A DNA stretch of 43,378 bases, taken from assembly GCA_015066005.1 (NCBI GenBank), contig SVPF01000022.1, positions 1 through 43,378 of the forward strand, written 5' to 3'. The position numbers and the translations under genes were made by a program. Shown one piece after another: positions 16,837-25,047 of this stretch (position 1 is its first letter; the number at the start of each line of letters is the position of its first letter). Origin of the DNA: Oscillospiraceae bacterium (GTDB taxonomy: Bacteria > Bacillota > Clostridia > Oscillospirales > Acutalibacteraceae). The notes below the pieces were generated by a model. The model saw only the letters and a list, made by a program, of their open reading frames with translations. It searched no databases and was not told the DNA's origin.

Positions 16837-18258
16837 ATGAAAAAAATTCTTGTAGCACTCCTTTTGGTTGCAACCCTTCTTCTCGGCTGTGTTAGCATGG
16901 CTGGCTGCGGTGATAACAACCAAGAAAAATTTGAACTTGGCGAAGGTGCTACCTATGACGGCAGCGAAGTAGAGCTTACTTTCTACCACACCATGGGTGC
17001 AAACCTCCGCACTGTACTTGATAAGTACATCACAAAGTTCAACGAACTTTACCCCAACATCAAAATCACACACTCACAGGTAGGTAGCTATGACGACGTT
17101 CGCGACAAGATCGCAACCGAGCTTACCGTTGGCAATCAGCCTAACATTGCTTACTGCTACCCCGACCACGTTGCACTTTACAACCTTGCAGGTGCTGTTG
17201 TAACTCTTGATGAGCTTATCTCCAGCAAAGCAGAAGTAAAGCGCGCAGACGGCACAACCGAAACCCTTGGCTTCACTGATGCTCAGATCGATGACTTTAT
17301 CGATGCTTACTATCAGGAAGGTAAGGAATTTGAAGGCGGCAAGATGCATACTCTTCCTCTTTCAAAGTCTACCGAAGTTCTTTACTACAACAAGACCTTC
17401 TTTGACAAGCACGGCTTAAAGGTTCCTACCACTTGGGACGAAATGGAAGCTGTTTGCAAGAAGATTCTTGAAATCGATCCCGACTGCATCCCCTTAGGTT
17501 ATGACTCTGAAGCTAACTGGTTCATCACCATGACCGAACAGTTAAAGACCCCCTACACCTCAGCAACAGGCGACCGCTTCCTCTTTGACACCAAGGAAAA
17601 CCAGGCTTTCGTTAAGCGTTTTGCTGAATGGCACAAGAAGGGCTATGTAACCACCGAAGAAATCTACGGTTCTTACACTTCAGGTCTCTTCACCAACCAG
17701 AAGGCAGGCGAAGCTCGTTCTTACATGTGTATCGGTTCATCTGCAGGTGCTTCTTATCAGCGTCCTACCAAGGATGCTAACGGCAAATATCCTTTTGATG
17801 TAGGCATCACCACCATTCCTCAGGCTGACGCTTCTAACAAGAAGGTTATTTCTCAGGGTCCTTCACTCTGCATCTTCAACGGCACCGAGCAGGAAGTTCT
17901 TGCTTCCTTCCTCTTCGTTAAGTACCTCACCACTAACATTGAATTCCAGGCTGAATTCTCAATGACTTCAGGTTACGTTCCTGTAATCGAATCTGTTGCA
18001 GATCATCCTGTATATTCACAGTTCATCAAGAACGCAAACGGTGGCGACAACATTACTGCTCTTTCTGCTAAGACCTGTCTTGAACAGAAGGATGCATACT
18101 TCGTATCTCCCGCATTCAACGGTTCTTCTGAAGCTCGTGACCAGGTTGGTCAGCTTCTCCAGTACTGCATGGTTCAGTACAAGACCGCTAAGGACGTTGA
18201 CGCTATGATCGACAAGGCATTCAAGGATGCTGTTGCTGAATGCGAATATATGTCTTAA
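16837..18258 (+). CDS. ABC transporter substrate-binding lipoprotein, CUT1 family
   Basis: 473 residues. Lipoprotein signal peptide with lipid-modified Cys24 in 'VSMAGC'. The mature part is an extracellular solute-binding protein of the MalE/UgpB class: 'VELTFYHTMGANLRTVLDKY', 'FNELYPNIKITHSQVGSYDD', 'LYYNKTFFDKHGLKVPTTWDEM'. It captures the solute outside the membrane for the two upstream permeases. The gene uses many C-ending codons (AAC, ATC, CTC, TTC), unlike salvage genes nearby, which suggests strong expression. Substrate not inferable; UgpB-like proteins bind glycerophosphodiesters, others oligosaccharides. Confidence 0.94.
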   Translation: MKKILVALLLVATLLLGCVSMAGCGDNNQEKFELGEGATYDGSEVELTFYHTMGANLRTVLDKYITKFNELYPNIKITHSQVGSYDDVRDKIATELTVGNQPNIAYCYPDHVALYNLAGAVVTLDELISSKAEVKRADGTTETLGFTDAQIDDFIDAYYQEGKEFEGGKMHTLPLSKSTEVLYYNKTFFDKHGLKVPTTWDEMEAVCKKILEIDPDCIPLGYDSEANWFITMTEQLKTPYTSATGDRFLFDTKENQAFVKRFAEWHKKGYVTTEEIYGSYTSGLFTNQKAGEARSYMCIGSSAGASYQRPTKDANGKYPFDVGITTIPQADASNKKVISQGPSLCIFNGTEQEVLASFLFVKYLTTNIEFQAEFSMTSGYVPVIESVADHPVYSQFIKNANGGDNITALSAKTCLEQKDAYFVSPAFNGSSEARDQVGQLLQYCMVQYKTAKDVDAMIDKAFKDAVAECEYMS

Positions 18259-18284
18259 TAAATTTTTAAGGTTGATTAAAAATT

Positions 18285-19622
18285 ATGAACAACATTAAAA
18301 AAATCAGTGCGATAGTTTTGTTGATATGTGTTGTTTTAACCTCTCTCGTTGCCTGCGGCGAAAAGCCCGCAGGTAACGGTGACAAGGGCGACTTTATCGA
18401 TTATGCTTCACAAGTGAAGCTTGATTTAAACGGCGCCAACAAAACCGTTGAGGTTAAGGTAAAACAGCTCATTGACGGTGACACTACCCACTTCTACATT
18501 GACGATGCATCGTTCGACGGTGACGTTATTAAGGCCCGTTACATTGCGGTTAATACACCCGAATCTACAGGCCAAATTGAAGAATGGGGCAAAACTGCTT
18601 CCAACTTCACAAAGGAAAAGCTTTCAAATGCAAAAAGCATTGTAATTGAAAGCGAGGACAGCGGCTGGAACGCTGACTCGACAGGCGAAAGGTATCTTCT
18701 TTGGGTTTGGTATCAAGACGAAGAAGGCGGCGAATACCGCAACCTTAACCTGGAGCTTTTGCAGGAAGGCTTAGCAATTGCTTCGGCTACCTCTTCATCA
18801 AAATACGGTGAGTTGGGCATAAAAGCAATTGATCAGGCAAAAGCCCACAAAAAACATATTTATTCCGGTGAGAAAGACCCCAATTTCTACTATGGCGGTT
18901 GTATTGAGCTTACTTTAAAGGAGCTTCGCGCAAACCCCGAAAAATACCAGAATAAAACCGTTGCCTTTACAGGCGTAATTACAAAGAACAAGGGCCAGCA
19001 GGTTTATGTTGAGGCTTACGATGAAGAAACCAATATGTACCACGGCATTGCTGTGTACTACGGCTTTAGCGTTAAATACGGCCTTGCTGACATTTTGCAG
19101 CCCGGCAACAAGGTAAGAATTGTTGGTTCTATGCAGTATTACGAAGCAGGCGATTCATATCAGATAGCCGACCTTGACTATGATATGATGAACCCCACCG
19201 ATCAAAGTAAGGTTATGCTTATTGAGAAAGGCGCAAAGGCAGCCTTCGTTGAAACAAGTGCCGAAAAGTTTGCCAAGGGCAAGGTTGAGGTAACTGTTGT
19301 TGAAGGCGAAGAAGAAAAAATTAAAGAATATGATTACGCAGACCTTGCGATTGGTTCTACCATTTCAATGAAGAACCTTACCGTAAAGAGCGTTTATACC
19401 ACCAATAACGGCGGTGACCACGATGGTGCTATGACCATTACCTGCCGTTCAGGTAATACACAAATTACCGTTCGCACCGAGGTTTTGACCGACAAAAACG
19501 GCAATGTTATTAAGGCTGACCGCTTTGAAGGTAAGACCATTGACGTTAAGGGTGTAGTTGACACCTACGACGGTGACTGTCAAATCATATTACTTACAAT
19601 GGATGATGTTAAATTCCATTGA
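18285..19622 (+). CDS. Surface lipoprotein with staphylococcal-nuclease-like and OB-fold domains
   Basis: 445 residues. Lipobox 'LVAC' puts the lipid anchor at Cys24. Residues about 56-195 form an SNase/thermonuclease domain: 'LIDGDT' (Asp64, Asp66), 'RYIAVNTPES' (Arg85, Thr91, Glu93) and 'GERYLLWV' (Arg136) correspond to nuclease D21, R35, T41, E43 and R87. The residue matching calcium ligand D40 is Asn90. Residues about 205-325 look like an OB-fold ('NKTVAFTGVITKNKGQQVYV' to 'GNKVRIVGSMQYYEAGDSYQ'), and a second OB-like stretch follows. It should be held on the outer face of the membrane and may cut DNA or RNA. It lies 26 nt after the binding-protein gene in the same operon. Confidence 0.85.
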   Translation: MNNIKKISAIVLLICVVLTSLVACGEKPAGNGDKGDFIDYASQVKLDLNGANKTVEVKVKQLIDGDTTHFYIDDASFDGDVIKARYIAVNTPESTGQIEEWGKTASNFTKEKLSNAKSIVIESEDSGWNADSTGERYLLWVWYQDEEGGEYRNLNLELLQEGLAIASATSSSKYGELGIKAIDQAKAHKKHIYSGEKDPNFYYGGCIELTLKELRANPEKYQNKTVAFTGVITKNKGQQVYVEAYDEETNMYHGIAVYYGFSVKYGLADILQPGNKVRIVGSMQYYEAGDSYQIADLDYDMMNPTDQSKVMLIEKGAKAAFVETSAEKFAKGKVEVTVVEGEEEKIKEYDYADLAIGSTISMKNLTVKSVYTTNNGGDHDGAMTITCRSGNTQITVRTEVLTDKNGNVIKADRFEGKTIDVKGVVDTYDGDCQIILLTMDDVKFH

Positions 19623-19648
19623 TAAAATTTAAAAAGGAGGAGTTTCAA

Positions 19649-22600
19649 ATGAAAAAACTTTTAGCATTCATTGTTGCGGCTATTCTTTGTTTGACTTGCT
19701 TTGCTGCTTGCGGCAATAACGACAAGACCCCCGTTAATAATGAATCAACCCCTACACAAGTTGTATATGACGTTGAAGATGCTACGGCATATCTCAAAAA
19801 CATGTACAAAAAGTACCTCACCGAAACCGAAACCGCTGCTGACTACACATTGGTTTCTCAAGTAATGAAGGGTGGCGTTGTTTACAAGGTTACCTGGACC
19901 ACCGACCGTGAAGACATCAAGGTTATCGCTGATGAGGCAAACAAGCAGGTTACTATTGACCTTAACGAAAAAACCAAGGTAGACATTGCTTACAAGCTTA
20001 CCGCTACCATTACCGACCCCGACGGCAAGACCTCTACCCTCACCTTCGAGCTTAAGGTTCCTAAGTATGTTCTTTCCAGCTGGGATGAATATATGGCTAT
20101 GGAAGCAGGCAAGGCTGTTGTTGTAGAAGGCTACATCGCTGCTGTTCACGCTCCCTCTGAAGGTAACAAGTACAACACTCTTTACCTCCACGACGTTAAC
20201 AACAAGGGTGGTTACTACATCTACTCTATGGCTGACAGCAAGGACCTTGTTAAAGACTTAGGTCTTAAAAAGGGTATGTTAGTATCTGTTACAGGTACTA
20301 AGGATATCTACTCAGGCACACACGAAATCAAGGACGCTTCTGTAAATGTTCTTGATACAAATGTTGTTGACCTTACACCTCTTGACATTACTGCTACCTA
20401 TAAGGCAGCTACCTCTCTTAAGGATAAGGCATTAACCGATAAGCTCGGTATGCTCGTTACCATTAAGGGCGTTGAAATTACCGACCAAGACCTTGCTGAA
20501 AAGTCAATGTATATGAACTTCAGACTTGCAGGTCTTACCTCTTACCTCCGTGTATATGCTACTGACTGCCCCGCAAGCGTTACTGACAAGGGTCAGCAAA
20601 GCATTATTACCGAACACGGCAAGAAGAAGGGCTACTCTGCTGATGTTACAGGTGTTGTTGTAATGTACAGCGGCGCTATCTATCTTAACCCTGTTTCTGA
20701 TACCCCCTTCAAGTATGGCAAGAAGATTGAAAGAACCCCCGCTCAGATGGTTGAGCTTGAAATGGACGAAGTTAAGTTCGATAAGGATATTGCTCTTAAC
20801 AAGACCATTGAGCTTCCTTCAAAGGGTAATACCTATGAAGATGTTGTAATTACTTGGGCTTCTAACAGCGATGCTATCGTAATTGAAGATGGCAAGGCTA
20901 AGATTACACTTCAGTCTGAAGCTACCAAGGCTTCCATTACAGGTACCTTCACCTTAGGCACTGTTGTAAAGACAAAGACTATCGAATTCAACCTTGCTAA
21001 GAAGTCAAGTGTTGTTCCCCAGAACGCAGCTAACCCTGTTCCCGGTGTGGCTTATAAATTCTTCTATACTCATACCGGCAACGGTGAATACCGTTACTTT
21101 GATGGTACCGCAGGAAGCTATTACATCAACACTTCAAACGATTTAAATTCTGCTGTTGACGTTTATCTTGAAGCTGCTAATGCTCAAGGCTATTATTACC
21201 TATACTTCATGGATGGCAACACCAAAAAGTATATTGAAGCTTATGTATCTGATACCGGATACTGCAACTCAAAGATTTCAACAGCCAAGCCCGCTGTTGC
21301 ATTTAAGCTTGATGCTTCTCTTGAAAATGCTCCCATCATCAACCTTACTAAGAACGCTCAAACTGGCCCGTTAGATTATTTCTTAGGTACTTATGGCACT
21401 AACACTGATATGCGTCCTAGCGAATATAAGTACGCTGCACAGGGCAACTATGTTGCACACCTCGGTACTGTTGTAGATGCAAACTCTATTAAGCCTGCTG
21501 ACAAGGTTGCTGCTGAAAAAGAAGGTCTTTCAATTGAATCTGACGAATTCTTTGTTGACGCAGAAATTGACCTTACTACAAAGGGTACCATTTATGATGA
21601 TGTAACAATTACTTGGGCATCTAATAACGCTGCTGTTGTTGTAAATGGTAGCAAGCTTACAATTACAATGCCTACCGCTTCTGCTACCGCAACACTTACT
21701 GCAACACTTAAGTGCGGCACTGTTACCGAAACCAAGACATTCAATATTACCCTTACTGTTGTAAGCACCGAAGCTTTTGCTCCTGTAATTGCAGGCAACA
21801 GACCGGAAGCCGGCAAAGCTTATAAGCTTGCTATGTATCAAGCCAAGAAAGGTGCTTGGTATTATGCAGACGGCACTGATGATGGTAGATATCTTAAAAC
21901 AACACTTAACTATGATGAAGGTGTAGACTACTATGCTGAACTCGTAGGCACTGATGTTTACAAGTTCTACATTCTTGATGGCACAACTAAGAAGTACCTC
22001 ACAGTATATACCAACTCAAGCAACAAGGATGCTCTTAAATTTGATGCTGCAGGTACTTCAACCTTCACATATGACGCTACCAAGAACGCTTGGATCAGCA
22101 ACCTCAACGGTACTGACAAATACATCGGTACCTACAGCACCTACACAACCTTTGGTGCTTCAAACGCTTCTTATATTAATGGCACAAACACCGGCGTAGA
22201 ACAATTCCCCGGACATCCTGTTGAACTTAAAATCACTGAAACCTCTCTTGAGACTAATAAGGCATATAAATTTGCTTTGTTCCAGGCTAATTCCTCTGTA
22301 AACAAGATGTACTATATGACCGGTGCGGATGATGGCAGATACCTCAGTTCAACCGATAAACCCAACGAGGCGGCTGATATTTATGTTGAAGAAGTAACCG
22401 GCGGCTTCAAGTTCTATATTCTTGATGGTACCACCAAAAAGTATCTCACCGCTTACAAGAACTCAAATAGCAAGGATGCTCTTAAGTTTGATGCAGCATC
22501 TTCTAGTGTGTTCTACTTCAACGGTACTGTAAATGCTTGGGTAACCAACCTTAACAGCGCTGAAGTTTATATGGGCACCTACAGCACATATAAAACTGCT

Positions 22601-23188
22601 GGTCTTTCTGCTATTTCTTATATCAAAGAAGATAACACCGGCGTTTCTCAGTTCCCCTTAAATCTCGTTGATGCTACCTTCTCGGTTGCTTCAACTGGTG
22701 ATGACAACCAAGGCGGCGGTTCTGTACCTGCTGGTTCAGTAGCCGCAACCTTCAAGTTTGGTACTGATAATGCTGCAAAAACCGATGAGAGTGACCAAAC
22801 ACAAGACGGTACCGATGCAGGCACATCTTACAGCGAAAGCAATAATGGTTACACCTTATCCTTAACTGGTATGAGCAAGGTTTATAAAGATGCTTATGAC
22901 GGTAAAGGTAATGCTTGCTTAAAAATGGGTTCAAGCTCAGTAGTTGGTACATTTACCTTTACCGTTCCTGCAGATATTACTTCGGTAAAGATTTATGTTA
23001 CAGGTTACAAGGCTAAGACCAGTAAGGTTTCTGTTAACAGCGGTACTGCACAAACTCTTACCAAGAGCTCTGCGAATGGCGAATATGATGTAATTACAAT
23101 TGATACATCTTCAAATAAGACCATCACTTTCGCTACTGTTTCAGGCGCTACTCGCGTTAAGTTAAATACTATTGAATTCTGCAAATAA
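19649..23188 (+). CDS. Large repeat lipoprotein: Ig-like, OB-fold-like and tandem 145-residue repeats
   Basis: 1179 residues from ATG 19649 (AGGAGG upstream); an in-frame upstream start at 19619 overlaps the previous gene but has no such site. Lipobox 'CFAAC', Cys21. Layout: Ig-like 40-140 ('VTWTTDREDIKVI'); OB-fold-like region 143-360; Ig-like 367-452 ('VITWASNSDAIVI'); repeat R1 461-609; Ig-like 626-708 ('VTITWASNNAAVV'); repeats R2 715-860 and R3 865-1011, sharing 'FYILDGTTKKYLT' and 'NKDALKFDA'-like stretches; Gly-rich linker; C-terminal beta-rich domain 1030-1179. No catalytic motif recognised, so binding or adhesion is likeliest. It shares C-ending codon use with the binding-protein gene. 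Last gene of the operon. Confidence 0.85.
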   Translation: MKKLLAFIVAAILCLTCFAACGNNDKTPVNNESTPTQVVYDVEDATAYLKNMYKKYLTETETAADYTLVSQVMKGGVVYKVTWTTDREDIKVIADEANKQVTIDLNEKTKVDIAYKLTATITDPDGKTSTLTFELKVPKYVLSSWDEYMAMEAGKAVVVEGYIAAVHAPSEGNKYNTLYLHDVNNKGGYYIYSMADSKDLVKDLGLKKGMLVSVTGTKDIYSGTHEIKDASVNVLDTNVVDLTPLDITATYKAATSLKDKALTDKLGMLVTIKGVEITDQDLAEKSMYMNFRLAGLTSYLRVYATDCPASVTDKGQQSIITEHGKKKGYSADVTGVVVMYSGAIYLNPVSDTPFKYGKKIERTPAQMVELEMDEVKFDKDIALNKTIELPSKGNTYEDVVITWASNSDAIVIEDGKAKITLQSEATKASITGTFTLGTVVKTKTIEFNLAKKSSVVPQNAANPVPGVAYKFFYTHTGNGEYRYFDGTAGSYYINTSNDLNSAVDVYLEAANAQGYYYLYFMDGNTKKYIEAYVSDTGYCNSKISTAKPAVAFKLDASLENAPIINLTKNAQTGPLDYFLGTYGTNTDMRPSEYKYAAQGNYVAHLGTVVDANSIKPADKVAAEKEGLSIESDEFFVDAEIDLTTKGTIYDDVTITWASNNAAVVVNGSKLTITMPTASATATLTATLKCGTVTETKTFNITLTVVSTEAFAPVIAGNRPEAGKAYKLAMYQAKKGAWYYADGTDDGRYLKTTLNYDEGVDYYAELVGTDVYKFYILDGTTKKYLTVYTNSSNKDALKFDAAGTSTFTYDATKNAWISNLNGTDKYIGTYSTYTTFGASNASYINGTNTGVEQFPGHPVELKITETSLETNKAYKFALFQANSSVNKMYYMTGADDGRYLSSTDKPNEAADIYVEEVTGGFKFYILDGTTKKYLTAYKNSNSKDALKFDAASSSVFYFNGTVNAWVTNLNSAEVYMGTYSTYKTAGLSAISYIKEDNTGVSQFPLNLVDATFSVASTGDDNQGGGSVPAGSVAATFKFGTDNAAKTDESDQTQDGTDAGTSYSESNNGYTLSLTGMSKVYKDAYDGKGNACLKMGSSSVVGTFTFTVPADITSVKIYVTGYKAKTSKVSVNSGTAQTLTKSSANGEYDVITIDTSSNKTITFATVSGATRVKLNTIEFCK

Positions 23189-23220
23189 TCAATTGGTTTC
23201 TGTTTAATTGATTTCTAAAT

Positions 23221-23256
23221 AAAAATAACCGTACCCGTAAGGGTGCGGTTATTTTT
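23221..23256 (+). terminator. Terminator of the ABC/nuclease operon
   Basis: Long hairpin with arms 23221-23236 and 23241-23256 (AAAAATAACCG paired to CGGTTATTTTT, plus TACCC/GGGTG with one wobble), followed by T-run. It lies 33 bp after the last gene of the operon. Confidence 0.95.
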
Positions 23257-23279
23257 TTGTACTTACTTTTATTGTAATT

Positions 23280-23423
23280 GGCTCCCTCCGAGAGGGAGCT
23301 GTCAACGAAGTTGACTGAAGGAGAGTTGCGATGACTATAATCAAATACCGATTATTGTTAATTTCCGTATACTCCTTCCGTCTTTTTGCTTTGCAAAAAT
23401 CCACCTCCCTCTCGGAGGGAGGC
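23280..23423. repeat. Gene-less inverted-repeat (MITE-like) element A
   Basis: Left arm 23280-23325 and right arm 23372-23423 are imperfect inverted copies. Both begin with a hairpin of the type GGCTCCCTCCGAGAGGGAG, carry a second inner hairpin (GTCAAC..GTTGAC on the left; TTTTTGC..GCAAAAA on the right) and end in purine-rich GAAGGAG. Only 46 bp lie between them, with no gene. The arms match those of element C (37974-38420), so this looks like a deletion derivative. It lies 15 bp from the terminator of DUF559 gene A. Confidence 0.85.
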
Positions 23424-23437
23424 ATATGAAAACAAAA

Positions 23438-23458
23438 ACCCTCCTTAATCAAAGGAGG
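23438..23458 (-). terminator. Terminator overlapping the end of DUF559 gene A
   Basis: Minus strand: CCTCCTT pairs with AAGGAGG, followed by GTTTTTGTTTT. The stop codon of the gene (23445-23447) lies inside the hairpin. Confidence 0.8.
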
Positions 23459-23804
23459 ATTTTACAATCATATCAATATACTCGCAAACACCACGAAAAT
23501 TTGTATTTACTTGATTATTAGAAAATCTTATAACCCTTAAATCAAACTCTTCCAAAATTTCAGTGCGAAATTCATCATTTCTGATTCCATCCTCAGAAAA
23601 ATGCTGTGAACCATCTACTTCAATAACAAGCTTGGCTTTATGACAATAAAAATCAACAATATAATTCCCAATTGACTTTTGCCGTTGAAATCTAATTGGA
23701 TATTTTGCCAAAAAATCATACCATAAATGGTTTTCTTGCGGTGTTGCATTTTTTCTTAATTGTTGTGCTAATGATATATTTTTCTTATTGTATTCGATTG
23801 ACAT
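23445..23804 (-). CDS. DUF559 endonuclease-like protein (copy A)
   Basis: 119 residues of the DUF559 family, related to Vsr/PD-(D/E)XK nucleases. Conserved core: 'LRKNATPQENHLWYDFL' (helical lead), 'RFQRQKSIGNYIVDFYC' with the Asp of strand 2, 'LVIEVDGSQH' with Glu and Asp, then 'RTEILEEFDLRVIRFSNNQV'. Copies B (23902) and C (37971) share nearly all of these positions. Unlike B and C it has no inverted-repeat arm or good ribosome binding site before ATG; instead 2 nt upstream begins a 32-bp copy of the surE 3' end (23807-23838). Family nuclease activity is expected but unproven. Confidence 0.85.
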   Translation of the reverse strand: MSIEYNKKNISLAQQLRKNATPQENHLWYDFLAKYPIRFQRQKSIGNYIVDFYCHKAKLVIEVDGSQHFSEDGIRNDEFRTEILEEFDLRVIRFSNNQVNTNFRGVCEYIDMIVKSSFD

Positions 23805-23806
23805 TT

Positions 23807-23838
23807 TTTAATCTCTTTTATACTTTTCAAAAACTGCC
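23807..23838. repeat. 32-bp direct repeat, copy 1 (surE 3'-end duplicate)
   Basis: Identical over 32 bp to 24327-24358, which is the authentic last ten codons and stop of surE. The two copies bracket the 488-bp stretch holding inverted-repeat element B. Not a gene: the copy has no reading frame of its own and ends just before the ATG of DUF559 gene A. Confidence 0.93.
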
Positions 23839-23843
23839 TTAAA

Positions 23844-24323
23844 GCCTTCTCCGGTGGGAAAAGGTGTCGCTGTAGGTGACGGATGAGGCGTTATTTAACG
23901 ATCATTTTAGATCAAAAAATGTTAATTCCAAATTATTCAATATATCTTGTGCTACACCGGAAAAATTACATTTGATTTCGTTGTTATAATAACGCAAAAC
24001 TTTAATACCTAATTTTGAGAGTTCCCGGTCTCGATGTGCGTCTTTTAACATACCCAAATTTTCAGTATGTTGCGAACCATCCACCTCGATAACAATCTTT
24101 TTCGAAGCAATATAAAAATCCACAATATAATCCCCTATATTGTGCTGGCGGTGAACGGTAACAGGCAATTTCTTTAAAAAGTCATACCACAAGTGTTTTT
24201 CTTCAGGAGTCATATTTTTTCGCAAACTTTTAGCATTATATACCAAACTCTTATTATAGGAAAACATTTTTCACCTCATCCACCAACCATTCGGTTGGTC
24301 CCCCTTCTCCTACTGGAGAAGGC
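23844..24323 (-). mobile_element. Inverted-repeat element B carrying a DUF559 gene
   Basis: 480-bp element. Left arm 23844-23890 starts GCCTTCTCCGGTGGGAAAAG and ends GGATGAGGCG; right arm 24272-24323, read on the minus strand, starts GCCTTCTCCAGTAGGAGAAG and ends GGATGAGGTG. Each arm folds into an outer hairpin (CTTCTCC..GG) and an inner hairpin (e.g. ACCAACC..GGTTGGT). Between them is DUF559 gene B. The right arm places GAGGTG 5 nt before the gene's ATG. A 32-bp direct repeat of host sequence (23807-23838 and 24327-24358) borders the element. No transposase is encoded. Confidence 0.8.
23902..24267 (-). CDS. DUF559 endonuclease-like protein (copy B)
   Basis: 121 residues, paralogue of the copies at 23445 and 37971: 'SLRKNMTPEEKHLWYDFL', 'VHRQHNIGDYIVDFYIASKKIVIEVDGSQH', 'LGIKVLRYYNNEI'. 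Candidate active-site residues are Asp of 'IVDFY' and Glu/Asp of 'IEVDG', as in Vsr-like PD-(D/E)XK nucleases. Start ATG 24267 with GAGGTG supplied by the inverted-repeat arm of element B. It lies 60 bp after surE on the same strand, so it may also be transcribed from the surE operon. Confidence 0.88.
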   Translation of the reverse strand: MFSYNKSLVYNAKSLRKNMTPEEKHLWYDFLKKLPVTVHRQHNIGDYIVDFYIASKKIVIEVDGSQHTENLGMLKDAHRDRELSKLGIKVLRYYNNEIKCNFSGVAQDILNNLELTFFDLK

Positions 24324-24326
24324 ATA

Positions 24327-24358
24327 TTTAATCTCTTTTATACTTTTCAAAAACTGCC
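24327..24358. repeat. 32-bp direct repeat, copy 2 (in surE 3' end)
   Basis: Original copy of the 32-bp repeat; covers the last codons and stop of surE and 1 bp beyond. Partner of 23807-23838. Confidence 0.93.
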
Positions 24359-25047
24359 ATGTCGGTGCGGGTAGCAATAAGAGGTGTAACCGAAATTGTT
24401 TGGTTTAAAATTGCAACGGTGTCACGGTTTAAATCATTGGGGCAAACGTCGGGTACAGGCTCGCCTTCCTGATGGTACATATCTCCTTCGTCATGCACAA
24501 AGCCGTCCGAAAAATAATGCGAGCCCTGACGTGTAATTCTGATATCGCTTACCTTATCGGGAATATTTACGTTATAAATTAAGGTTTCATCAAAAAGGTT
24601 TTGGCTTACAATAAAATCATACGCCATATCAAAATACTGCGCGGCTTCTTTTTGACTGTGTGGGAAGGTTGAAAAGGCAATACCCTTTATACCTAAACGG
24701 GCGGCCTCGAAAACGGCGGCAACGGTACCCGAATAAACAATATCCTGCCCAACGTTTACGCCGTAATTTATGCCCGAAAGCACGAGGTCAAATTTATCCT
24801 GAAGACCTAAAACGCCAAAGCGCACACAGTCAGCAGGGGTCGAGCTCATTGAATAGGCGGTAACACCGTCAATAAATTCCACCCTTTTAATTTCCTGCGG
24901 GTTTACAAAATCGATAGCGTGGCTCATTGCGCTTTGCTCAACCTTAGGGGCAACAACCGTAACCTCGCCCAATTTTTTAGCCCAATCTGCCAAAAGGCGA
25001 ATACCCGGTGCGTTAATGCCGTCGTCATTGGTTATTAAAATTTTCAT
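24328..25047 (-). CDS. surE: 5'/3'-nucleotidase SurE
   Basis: 239 residues. N-terminal metal motif 'MKILITNDDGINAPGIRLLA' (Asp-Asp), then 'PKVEQSAMSHAID', 'SSTPADCVRFG' and 'VLSGINYGVNVGQDIVYSGTV', all SurE hallmarks. It dephosphorylates nucleoside monophosphates and may act on short polyphosphate. Start overlaps the stop of the DHH gene by one base. Last housekeeping gene of the dGTPase-DHH-DHH-surE operon; element B is inserted 4 bp after its stop without altering the protein. Confidence 0.96.
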   Translation of the reverse strand: MKILITNDDGINAPGIRLLADWAKKLGEVTVVAPKVEQSAMSHAIDFVNPQEIKRVEFIDGVTAYSMSSTPADCVRFGVLGLQDKFDLVLSGINYGVNVGQDIVYSGTVAAVFEAARLGIKGIAFSTFPHSQKEAAQYFDMAYDFIVSQNLFDETLIYNVNIPDKVSDIRITRQGSHYFSDGFVHDEGDMYHQEGEPVPDVCPNDLNRDTVAILNQTISVTPLIATRTDMAVFEKYKRD

